DNA of 64,000 bases from Hexactinellida sp. DTS-2022 (lineage: Eukaryota; Porifera; Hexactinellida): NCBI GenBank assembly GCA_028753945.1, contig JAPNXP010000012.1:2046001-2110000 (forward strand), in the 5' to 3' direction. Shown piece after piece: positions 33,058 to 43,354 of this stretch. A model generated the notes under the pieces. The model did not search any database. It had not been told where the DNA came from and saw nothing but the letters and a program-made list of their open reading frames with translations. Position 1 is the stretch's first letter. Every line of letters begins with the position of its first letter. The position numbers and the translations under genes were made by a program.

Positions 33058-34649
33058 AACTCCGATTTTTCTCAAATAGCTACATTTACTTTAATTACAC
33101 TTATAATACTACATATAATTATTCTTATAATATACATTATACGTATATAATAGTTGAATCCTAATTAAACAAGCAGATTGTATTCAGTATTAATTAATGA
33201 AACCTGGTTAATTACACGTGCATATTAGGATATAACAAATCTCATTTGAAAAATGAGTAGGCGAAATGGAACTATTTTCAAATTATTAGGCAAACATGGT
33301 GTAGGCGAAACAGGAGTAAGCAAAATGGGAATAATTCATTCTTTCAAACGAATATTATTTCAATCATTTGAACGTATTAGCAACTCGCTTAATAGCAATA
33401 TTCGTTTACTAGCAACCTATATGCAACCCAAAGTTACTAATAGACGAACAGCTATTACATTACACGCGCAAATAATAACAATCATTTACTATAAAAATTA
33501 GCACGGACTCATATGTTTTGTGTCGACATATTTAGGTTGGTCATCTGACTTGATCATTTTTTCCGTGTAGGAAGCCCTCAATAGATATATGCTCTCATGA
33601 TTTCATTACTTTAAAGTATTTTTAAATTAGACGTATTTATATTCTCATTCAAACTGTTTAATTTCCAAAGTAGTTCTCTGTTATATGCCTTTCTCCGATC
33701 ATTGCCCCTTTCACCATTTTCAGGAAAACTGTATGGTCTTATGAAACCAGTAGCTGATCAAGAAATACCGTGAGGAGGATGATAATGTGTATTTCATTTA
33801 CAGTTTTAGTACTTACTATATTAATTAAGAGAATGTTAATGACAAATCTCTACGAAATCATGTTTTGCTCCTTTTAAAGAAAATCCCTTATTAGCTACTT
33901 CGCCTATTAGCAACTAATTTTGATACAAAACCCGAGTGCTAATAAAGCAACTCCACTGTATATATAATAGAAATTTGAGCGCGAGTCGTATGCTGTCCCG
34001 GAACGGCCCGGATATATTGTTGACTGAGCCGCCCTGCCACGCAAGAAATAATTCTATAAGCAAATGAACTCGCACCAACTCGCTAACAGTATTCTCGCTA
34101 GGATTATATAATAGGGGGTACACACTCGGTGCACTCCCGCACTTTGCGGGTACAAAATATTTACAGCCTTAAGTAATAAGGAAGACTTCAATCCGTTTTT
34201 GGGCTATTATTTAACAGCGAATTACGAGTTTTATTATACGGGATTACAGAATAATTGTACTATAAATTCTTTCGATCACAACACTTCTGCCATCTTCAGA
34301 TGATATTGATCATTAAGTATGTGTATGCACTATACGTAGAAGGGTACGTTGCTACAATAGAGGGACACTGCAACTCCCAAAAGAGGCTTAGCACGAACAC
34401 TGGCGCCCCACACCAAATCTACCCGCAAAAAGAATCTCTGACCCCCCAAAAATTATCAGATTCTTTTACACGCAAAAACCCGCGGGTTGTGTCGGATATA
34501 ATTTACACCCCTCACAACGAATTTTACTTGTAATGAACTCTTTTAAAATCGATTCCGCTTATAACAAACTACGGTTATAACGAAATGAATTACGGTCCCG
34601 AGCATCGAGCACTTCGTTATAACGGGAGTTGACTGTATATATATATATA
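33058..34649. other. Intron 1 stretch with old pogo-like ends, no genes
   Basis: 33250-33960 is dominated by TTAGCAAC / GTAGGCGAAA motifs and closes with GCAACTCCACTGTATATA, a pogo-type right end. 34540-34635 has CGGTTATAACGAA and closes with GGGAGTTGACTGTATATA, another. Left partners were not found. No coding potential. Confidence 0.4.
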
Positions 34650-35676
34650 CGAGCCCTTCGGTCTCGGTCGCTTTGCGACAGATCGGTGCTACGCACCTCA
34701 AGTTAACGGCCGCTATGCGGCCTTACTCCTCACCCTTTCTGCCATGGAAAATGGCAGAAAGGGACGTTATATAGATCCCTATATAAGATTTCCATTTTTA
34801 AAATTTGTTTTATATATTCTAAATTTATAAATGCGAAATTCGTGTTCAGCATACTTGCTTACCTATAATACCCGTTGAAAGCAAACTTCTAGGTTCATTT
34901 TGAATTTCATCAATTTGTTTACCTATTTTTGTAAACAACAACATCAAATATTCATATTAGAAATTTATAAACGCGAAATTCGTGTTCAGCATACTTGTTT
35001 ACCTATAATACCCGTTGAAAGCAAACTTCTAGGTTGATTTTGAATTTCATTTATTTGTTTACCTATTTTGTGTACACAACAACAATAAATATTCATATTA
35101 GAAGTTTATAAATGCGAAATTCGAAATCAGCATACTTGTTTACCTATCATACCCGTTGATAGCTAACTTCTAGGTTGATTTTGAATTTCATTAATTTGTT
35201 TACTTATTTTGTGTAAACAACAACACTAAATATTCATATTAGAAAGTTTATAAATCCGAAATTCGAAATCAGCATACTTGTTTACCTATAATACCCGTTG
35301 AAAGCTAGCTTCTATGTTGATTTTGAATTTCATTAATTTGTTTACCTATTTGTGTAAACAACAACAATAAATATTCATATTAGAAGTTTATAAATGCGAA
35401 ATTCGAAATCAGCATACTTGTTTACCTATAATACCCGTTGAAAGCTAACTTCTAGGTTGATTTTGAATTTTCATTAATTTGTTTACCTTTTTGTGTAAAC
35501 AACAACAAATATTCATATTAGAAATTTATAAATGCGAAATTCGTGTTCAGCATATTTGTTTACCTATTATATCATTTGTTTACCAATTTTACATTTGACA
35601 TTAGTTTATATCTCATATATTAATGCGGTTTCTATTCCCCCATCACTTTAATACAATCCGGACAAATACACACAAA

Positions 35677-35713
<37 letters not shown>

Positions 35714-35756
35714 CAATCGAGATTTAATAATATAAATATATATTTATATATATTTT
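34650..35756. mobile_element. HINE/Helentron-like hairpin-cluster repeat, copy b (longest)
   Basis: It starts TACGAGCCCTTCGGTCTCGG, then GTCGCTTTGCGAC, GGTGCTACGCACC and GGCCGCTATGCGGCC hairpins (34655-34725). A further hairpin CCCTTTCTGCCA...TGGCAGAAAGGG follows. Then come six core units of about 125 bp (34800-35560; motifs GCGAAATTCG, CAGCATACTTGTTTACC), GCGGTTTCTATTCCCCC, TTAATACAATCCGGAC, a (CA)n tract (35670-35713) and AACAATCGAGATTTAATA. No coding capacity. Its unit count makes it a good type copy for the family. Confidence 0.7.
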
Positions 35757-36785
35757 ATAGGGCCGAACCCATAGGGGCAAGACGGCTCTGACCCCTGAAG
35801 GATTTCATACAGGAATTTGTAGGGTCGGCATTTCCCCCCCCCCCCTTACGAACATACATATCCCAGAGTGTCCCCTTGAGAATTTACATAAGCCTTGTAT
35901 GCTAATCCGGTATTAAATACTGCCCTTGGCCCGGATATTCTGAGGGGACGCCTGGTGAGACATGAAGGCTCCTAATGGTAATTAATGTTGTTACTAACGA
36001 TCGACCCAGACATCTGAATCGACAGTCCATATCCAAAAAGATGGTAAATCGATTCGTCAAGGTTATTTTGATTTTGAAGGAATCCAAAAAATTCTGATAC
36101 ATAGTTACCAAGGTTGAAACCGCTCGAACCGAATATCAGTTTCATGAATAGTTGCCCACAGTGGGAATTTTCAGGGGTGTAAGTGGAAATAGGAAAACTA
36201 TGCTAGATAGACTCTAATGAAGTATTATTGACATATAGGTTATCGGTGGCTGCAAACTGAATGGCATTATCAAAATGATGTACGTACTCTCCTAAACGTA
36301 GTTCTAGACAATTCATGTTAATTCTGTCATAAATTATACTTTAGGTTTGTTAACAAATTTTATTGTTCACCCATGATTATTGATTATATTTCTTGAACAA
36401 GGCATAATTTTTTCAAAATCCTAATATATATGTTTCAAAGTTATTAAGTGATCCACGTCGCGCATTTAGAAACTATTTTATAAGAATATTACATCACCCA
36501 GGTTTTAGAGCTAGTGGAACCTAGTTTTGACAATATTGTTGAGATCTTAGTATGTAAAAAGTATGTTTCCACTAATTTGCTGACAGTACAGCTCCCTGCT
36601 AAACTTTAATTCTTCAAATTGTCACAGAATTGTTTGATATTAGTCAGATTCTAATTCATTTTAATCCATAACTCACTGGATTCGAGTTAAGAAATTCAAA
36701 AGTTTCCTTGTTATGCATAATAAATAATTTTAATTAGGGAGTATAATTTGTACTTGAATCCCTTATCTTAATGAATTAATTAATA
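35757..36785. other. AT-rich intron stretch, nothing recognised
   Basis: Contains a run of 12 C at about 35836-35847 and no family-like frame, terminal repeat or RNA gene that I can support. Confidence 0.3.
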
Positions 36786-37131
36786 CGAGCCCTTCGGTCT
36801 CGGTCGCTTTGTGACAGATCGGTGCTATGCACCTCAAGTTATCCGCCGCTACGCGGCCTTACTACTCACTAAACTATTGATTACATAGTTAGTGATGTTT
36901 GTCATAGTTATACACTTATAATACCCGTTGAAAGCTAACTTCTAGGTTGATTTTGAATTTTCATTAATTTGTTTACCCATTTTGTGTAAACAACAACAAA
37001 TATTCATATTATAAATATATAAACGCGAAATTCCTGTTCAGCTTACTTGTTTACCTATAATACCCGTTGAAAGCTAGCTTCTAGGTTGATTTTGAATTTC
37101 ATTAATTTCTTTACCTATTTGTGTAAGAAAA

Positions 37132-37302
37132 TCCTTATATACGTAGAGCTGAGCTTTGTAGAGTTCAGATTTTTCCCATACTAAAAGCCCAGGCTTACTT
37201 TCTAAAGGTCAATTTCAAAGCTTGGAGAAAAACTGACCTTTCTCAGTGCCTGAATACACATAGTGAAAAACTGAACTCTACTAAAGCTGAGCTCTTTATA
37301 AG
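37132..37302. mobile_element. Small MITE with CTTATA ends
   Basis: CTTATATACGTAGAGCTGAG near the left and CTCTTTATAAG at the right are inverted, with TGTAGAGTTCAG / CTGAACTCTACT inside. It breaks a core unit of the hairpin-cluster repeat. TSD unclear. Confidence 0.55.
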
Positions 37303-37427
37303 TAATTTCTTTGTGTAAACAATAACAAATATTAATAAAATAAATTTTTGAACGCGAAATTCGTGTTCAGCACGCTTGTTTACCTATTATAACATTTGTT
37401 TACCAATTATAACATTTGAAAGTTAGT

Positions 37428-37613
37428 ACAGGTAAACCTCCCAAAGCGGCACCCATCGGGAGAATGATTTTGTGCCGCTTCTCGGAGGTTGCCGCTTTGG
37501 GAGGTTGCTCGTAAGGTAAAACTCCCAAAGCGGCACCCATCGGGAGAATGATTTTGTGCCGCTTCTCGGAGGTTGCTGCTACTCGGAGGTGCCGCTTTGG
37601 GAGGTTTACCTGT
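37428..37613. mobile_element. pogo-like MITE CAGGTAAACCTCCC
   Basis: About 186 bp with ends ACAGGTAAACCTCCCAAAG / CTTTGGGAGGTTTACCTGT. The inside has two tandem GCGGCACCCATCGGGAG blocks and GCCGCTTCTCGGAGG inversions. GT/TA-type flanks. Confidence 0.7.
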
Positions 37614-38249
37614 GTATATCTCATATATTTATGCAGTTTCTATCCCCCCCATCACTTTAATACAATCCGGACAAATACACACACATACAAACAACAATCG
37701 AGATTTAATAATATAGATTCAAAGAAATATCTGTGGGCAAATTTTTGTACATCTGGAATTTGGTTTATATTGAAGTTAAATATGTCTACTTTATATTAAA
37801 AACATTAAAAAACCCCCATGTAGGGTTTTTAATCTCGGGATTCCCGATCCCGGTATCCTGGGATCCCGGCTTGTTTTAGCCCGGGATTCATTTTTCAATC
37901 CCGGGATACTGATGATTAATGCAGTTTATATGTCACACACTTGTTGTATTGTCTACAGTCTATTGGTTTGATATACAGGGTTTCCCATAATTGGATGAAA
38001 TAGTGATTCAATATATATAACCCACTTTGATTAATATATCCAAAGTGTGATACTAATAATATGGTCAAATTGAACTTACAAGGACCTTTCTGATTAATTA
38101 TAAAAGTGTTTGTATGTGACTCTTACACTTCAAATTTACAAATTTCTATATGATGGCTTAGAAAAACGTTTTTCAAAATTTTGCAGGTGCACCCATTTGG
38201 AAATATTTCACGCGTTCCCTATGTGGGAAATTAGCTCAGTGTATTCATG

Positions 38250-40230
38250 TAGTAAACAGCTTAAGTGCGAAGGTGGTTCGACCAAAGGATTACAGATTCA
38301 TTTAAGAACGATCCGCAAAATCGACCTATCTAAACGTACTGATACGAAATAAACAAGCGCGGAGGTCTCTAACTCTGAAGTGCCCATCTCAAATGCTAAT
38401 AGGAAACTAGATATTTACATAAACGACGCCAGTCTATCTGCTGTATTAGCTAGAATGACATCTTGTGATGGCCTTTCCTTCAACTTCTTCACTACATCTT
38501 CCGACCTTAGAAAATCTCTTACTGCTCTAGGTCACTCATTACCTAAATCAGTTGTGGGAATAAGAGATGATGTGCTCAGATATGGAAGCCAATTACGCGA
38601 AAAAGTTAGCAGTTATTTGAGTAATATTAAATCTAAAGGAGGATATTTCAGTCTCACTCTAGATGAATGGACATCCTTGCAAAATAAGAGATACCTCAAT
38701 ATAAATATTCATGGAAATGGATTCTTTTGGACTCTATGGTTAATACGAATAAAGGGACTATTTTCTTCAGAAGCATGTTCCGGGGCAATCTCACAAAAGC
38801 TCAAAGAATTTGGGATAGATTTTGAAACAGATATTATTGCCATCACAACAGATGGGCGTGCAATGATGAAGAAGTTGGGATGAATAATTCCCAATTATCA
38901 CCAATTATGCTATGCCCATGGGCTCCAGCTTGTAATACAGGATATCTTTTACCAGAAGCAACCAAAAAGCACCTGAAGATCAAGAGGTTTGGTCTAGTAC
39001 AACTGAAACTGATACATACTTGCCAACCTATATCAAGTATTTGGCGGGACAGAGGAATTAATTTTGGCGGGACATAAGGAAGTTTGGCGGGTCAAAGAAC
39101 ATTAGTACATAAATAAGTGAAATAGTGTTACTATTACTAGTTAATAATAATAATATACTATATATTCTATAATTAGAGTTCAAAATAGTCCTGGTAATTG
39201 TAATAATTTGATTATCTCAACGGAAGGAACCTTGCTCCAATTGCATAAAACGAGATGTCCCTTCAATAAAACGGGGGAATCTTTGCCAAAAAGCGGGACG
39301 GTTGGCAAGTATGCTGATAATGAAGACGAAATAGAGATATTAGGCGACAGTATGGATGATGGGCTAATTGTTTCAGGATCAACTGATCTTCAGGATGCTC
39401 TCGCCCTAAATTTTGAAATATTACGTCGAATTGTGAAAGTCTTCAAGTGTTCACCATTAAAAACGAAACCTTGCAAAATATGTGAAAGAAAGGTATCCAA
39501 ATGGGCTGAATCTGCTACTTGATTGCAAGACTCGATGGAGTTCATTGCTCAATATGCTGGAAAGGATAGTTCAGATAAAAATACCAATTCAAAAGTCACT
39601 GCTAGATCTTGATGAAAATATTTACTTTAGCGATCTAGAATTCTCAATGATATCTTTTGTCTTTGAAGCTTTGAGTCCAATTAAGATCGCTCTAGAAGCT
39701 CTCTGTCGGAGGGATACTAATTTAATCACGGCGGAAGCTACAGTAAAGTTCTATTGCAAGATCTCCATAAATATAAGTCCCATTATCACACTTGAATCAT
39801 AGGTGCAATAGACCAGCGGATTGTTCAAGAACGCTACACTGATGTTTCTGTAGTACTTCAATTTCTACACAATCCCTCTTCACAACTTGCAAAAAGTCGT
39901 TAGTCAACACATTTTGTGCTAACTTATTAACTAGCATAGGAGCAAAAGGAATTGAAGACCACGAAGGAGCCTACCCGGTACCCGTTTCATCTAATCCCAC
40001 TGAAGATATTCCTGATGATGACGATATGCCTCTTGCGAAAAAATTACAATTAGCGATTGACTCATCTATGCGAAAACCACAAGATATACTAGTATAACGC
40101 TCTCTCTCAAGTATGTTGAAATATGAAATCTTGATTGGGCAACAAACAGGAAAAAGAGGTTATAATCTAGAACAAGCATATCAAATGCTGTTAACAATTC
40201 CAGAAATTCCTTCGTAACTGAATCAATTTC
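38250..40230 (+). pseudogene. hAT transposase with BED-type finger
   Basis: LKCEGGSTKGLQIHLRTI near 38260-38310 is the second half of a BED finger. After one stop the same frame continues as ISNANRKLDIYINDASLSAV and FSLTLDEWTSLQNKRYLNIN (38380-38880), holding the first Asp block, and IAITTDGRAMMKKLG. The next frame gives CYAHGLQLVIQDIFYQ, the hAT H-G motif. The MITE 39015-39313 interrupts it. Then come LNFEILRRIVKVFKCSPLK, LLLDCKTRWSSLLNMLERIV and FVFEALSPIKIALEALCRRD, then an acidic DIPDDDDMPLAKKLQLAID and AYQMLLTIPE, where the dimerisation domain should start. Multiple breaks; inactive. It lies sense-oriented in intron 1. Confidence 0.75.
39015..39313. mobile_element. MITE CATACTTGCCAACC
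   Basis: 299 bp, ends CATACTTGCCAACC / GGTTGGCAAGTATG with GGCGGGACA-type motifs next to each end. Direct repeat CTGATA on both sides (39009-39014, 39314-39319). Inserted in the hAT gene. Confidence 0.72.
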
Positions 40231-40240
40231 TGGGGTTACC

Positions 40241-42756
40241 TAATTTCTGGAGTCTTGGGATGTCCGAACAGATTCAGTTATCATACCACAGCATTAAATT
40301 TGGTTAATTTCTATGCAGCATCTGTGTGACTCTTATATGGACCCCTCTTATATGGACCTGTCCAGTCGTCTTGATATTCTGCTATTTAAACACTCACGTG
40401 CTAGCTTATCAAAATACCGCTATCTTCCTCAAGATGAAGGGCCTCTCAGATCTTCACGTGATGTCTTGCAGTTCCTTCAGACAACGATTGGGTGAAAACA
40501 ACCACATAACGAATAATTACAAATTCTCCATCTTGCTGCACGTGCTGCTGGGCTAACATTTGCTGCTGGAGTAGCTCTGCACAAGGATGATGAATGGCAA
40601 GAGCATTCTACTCCCTGAAAATGGAGCTTCTCTTTCAGGGAAATAATGAAGCGCTGAGTCTTACTAGGTTTCAACTGCATGGGATCGCCGGATCATTCGA
40701 TTCGTTATCCTGGTTTACATCCTGCCGTGGGGCTCGTGGAGCTTTTCCGCTGATGTGACATTAACATTTGAAGCTGGGTGAGTCATGTCACAGTGGTTTA
40801 TTGACAGGAAGTTGGACAATTTTTTACCTTTTCTGATCTCTTCAAAAACGTTTTTATCGTGTTCAGCATAATCGTGAACCTAGGTAACTGTTTTTACAGT
40901 TAAAAATTCCGAGTAGAATTAGAAATATGATGCAGTGTCTATAGTTTCAATGGGCTAATTATAATTGAAGAAATTTTGTGTTTAACTATTATGAATCATT
41001 TCATGCTCGTATATCTCATTAGGTTTCGATCACAATTAGCTAATACTTTCACAGTGTTTAATTATAGTTTATATCATCCTAAAACTGTTGAATACTCTTC
41101 ATAGAATTATTTGTCCTTTAGTATAATTATCATTACAAATTATGATTAGCTGGAAGTGTCCGAACTGCTAAATTCCATGTATAGGTATTGCGTAAACTTG
41201 TAGTGTCGTGTCGTGTCGTTTACTAGCTCTATTTTTATATAAAGTTTAACTATATAGCTTGAATTTTAACCACTTTTCAGTCTCGCTCAATCGCGCGCAA
41301 AAATTTTTTCTTGTCTATATACGGGGGCTTTGAATATTTATATACGAAGATTTTAATTTTTTAATCAAAATTTCATCAATTAGTAAAATAAATGAATAAT
41401 TTCGAAGCGTTGGGATTACCTTTCAACCAAGGAAACTATACGGGTTGCTATAAATGTTATAGAAAATGCAAGGGTGATCATATGCCAAAATTGGAACAAG
41501 AAAAACTGGTCGAACCGTTGAAGTTGAAAAAGCTGGTTATTTAACTGGCCTCGGCTCTCGAATTACATTATCAACTTAATTTATATCTACACCATGCATT
41601 TATTTAGAGTTGCATATGAATGAATTAGCTCTAGTTTGTTTGAAAATACTAATTTAGCAAATATTTCTGGAATTATGGGTATAAATTAAAACACTATGAC
41701 GTCATAATTTAAAAATTTGAAGCCGTACTAATTTTCTGAGTCCATAAATGGATTCACAGGTATAGATAACCCATGGGTATATATTACATTTGATAGGTCT
41801 ATCTGCTCTGGAAATACCTACTTCCTGTGAATGATCCAAATAGACCACTGTGCATGTTGTCTTGCAGATGATGGTTAGACACTCTTGGTACCTTTCTAGA
41901 TATTCTCTAACAAAGTATCAGAAGATTGTGTCTGGAATGCAGCAGGACCCCATTCTCTACGAGTTCTGCGTGTCAACGTCCGATAGAGTTGCATCTAGGC
42001 TCAACATTTTGCTCCTCATCAATCATCTTGGCTGTGTGTACTGAACTTCTACATAATAGCTAATTCAACTCCGATTATTTTTAATTATTTCCAACGGTCA
42101 TTTTCTGCCGCATAGAATGATTGGACACCATAGCCAACCTATTATTATGGCATCGTCACACCTCACAAAACTCAATTTGTAGAGGTTATGTTATATTATT
42201 TGGTGTTTGTGGTACTTCACCAAACAATTTACAGGCCAGATGTCTGTACCTGCTACTTTTAGCTTTTGTACAACTTGAAATCAGGGATCAATCTGCCCTC
42301 CAGCTTGGATGCGATGTTTTCAAGTGATCAGTGGCGGCTCTTGCCAGCCACCTCTGGTGGGGAACAAATGCATCAAAGGTTGGGCACAGGTTATTAAACT
42401 GGGGCACACTTACATTAATGAGGTGGGGCGAACTTAAATTAGGTGGGACACAGGCTCCACCCGGCCCCACTCTCGCGCCGGATCTGATAGTGGTTGAAGC
42501 TTTAGGAGCCAGATTTATTCATTTAAAAAACTTCGAGTCAATAAATTCATAAAAACTCTTTGTTAACAGTACTATTTTATATGGGTCACCAAATGCTTGT
42601 TGGACTGACAGTCTCCTTATAATGATCCTCAGTTATGATATTATTTATATTGTTTGCAATTGTCAGCCATTTGGGCTTCGCTTGTCTTAACTTTTTTATC
42701 CTGTTTTTAAGTATAAACCATTTTCATTACTAAATTCTTCTCTATTTCTTCCCTAG
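40241..42756. other. Rest of RERE-like intron 1, no certain gene
   Basis: Contains a GTGTC microsatellite (41202-41218), a GTGGCGGCTC/GGTGGGG-rich MITE-like segment (42330-42480, related to 55080-55180), the 50-codon ORF at 41392 and several short frames I do not recognise. The frame after 41862 follows a TTGTCTTGCAG but matches no RERE segment; the BAH domain is already complete without it. Confidence 0.35.
41392..41544 (+). CDS. Small ORF, 50 codons, Cys-containing, doubtful
   Basis: MNNFEALGLPFNQGNYTGCY continues to KCYRKCKGDHMP and a Lys/Glu-rich tail ending LKKLVI. Four clustered residues (C19, C22, C26, H30) could bind a metal. The ATG is the first in a 150-bp AT-rich leader. No homologue is recognised, and an ORF of this size occurs by chance often enough that I keep confidence low. 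Confidence 0.2.
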   Translation: MNNFEALGLPFNQGNYTGCYKCYRKCKGDHMPKLEQEKLVEPLKLKKLVI

Positions 42757-43113
42757 ATTCAATGGTTTTACAGGCCATCTGAAGTTCCAGCCTCTGTTCT
42801 TGATAGCCTAATGCAAGATCGCATTATCCAATCAAAAAGTCAAGATGAGTCTATTTCTCCGCTCTTGCTTGATCCTCAAATTCGAACGCGTGAACTTTTC
42901 CGTTGTGGCAGTACTAACAATGGAGAAAACTTTAATTTGACTTCTGCTACACTTATTAAGGGTAGGTGTAATGTATTGACGCTATCTGAAATAATCAATC
43001 TTAAAGATTATACATTATCCGATGACAATTTCTTTTGTATTCTTGGTTTTGACCCTATTACCAGAAGGCTCTCAGATTTTAAAGGCGAAATTCGTGTTGG
43101 TCCTAGCCATCAG
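42757..43113 (+). CDS. RERE-like: RERE-like exon 2: rest of BAH domain and start of ELM2
   Basis: This exon encodes residues 137-255. It follows a pyrimidine-rich acceptor (TTCTTCCCTAG). It continues the BAH domain with IQWFYRPSEVPASV, the counterpart of RERE VKWYYRQSEVPDSV. It then carries DPQIRTRELF, the KGRCNV motif and FFCILGFDPITRRL (RERE: FFYILGYNPETRRL). The last ten residues, GEIRVGPSHQ, start ELM2 and are almost identical to RERE. The exon ends CAG|GTAATT. Both boundaries coincide with places where the reading frame leaves family similarity, and both are phase 0. Length is 357 nt with no internal stop, which suggests the gene is under selection. Confidence 0.9.
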
Positions 43114-43354
43114 GTAATTTTATATGCATTATTAAGGACATTTCAAATAAATTCCAGTAAGCAATGCAGCATGGACCATCAAAACGCTTTTTCCTGAATT
43201 CGTATAATTTTTATCTTTGGATTGAACAGGCTTTGAAGTGTACTAAAATAGTTCCAATTAGTATTGTCCGAATTTAGAATACCTATTACTCGAATAGCAG
43301 CCTAGGTAGTTATTTATTGTGAATCCCCTTCAGCTGTGATTATACAGGGGAAAC

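Larger units (their letters stand above)
36786..37718. mobile_element. HINE/Helentron-like hairpin-cluster repeat, copy c, with two nested MITEs
   Basis: Same ends as copy b (TACGAGCCCTTCGGTCTCGG at 36786; AACAATCGAGATTTAATA at 37690-37712) with about three core units. Two insertions split it: a CTTATA-ended MITE at about 37132-37302 and a pogo-like MITE at 37428-37613. Confidence 0.68.
37821..40240 (+). mobile_element. hAT element with BED finger, right end not found
   Basis: A left end TAGGGTTTTTAATCTCGGG with CCCGGGAT subterminal motifs (37821-37915) is typical of hAT. The gene at 38250-40230 is on the same strand. No matching ATTAAAAACCCTA end was seen downstream, so it may be 3' truncated. 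Confidence 0.6.

Noticed and set aside
34800-35560. Regularly spaced ~125-bp repeats considered as a CRISPR-like array
   Set aside because: Units are long, contiguous and without unique spacers, in a eukaryotic intron; they are the minisatellite core of a mobile repeat.
41862-42044. Frame after TTGTCTTGCAG considered as a RERE exon
   Set aside because: It matches no RERE segment; the BAH domain is continuous between exon 1 and the exon at 42757.
42330-42480. GTGGCGGCTC...GGTGGGG segment as a complete MITE
   Set aside because: A left end is plausible (CAGTGGCGGCTC) but I could not find a matching right end or TSD, so it is only mentioned in the intron description.
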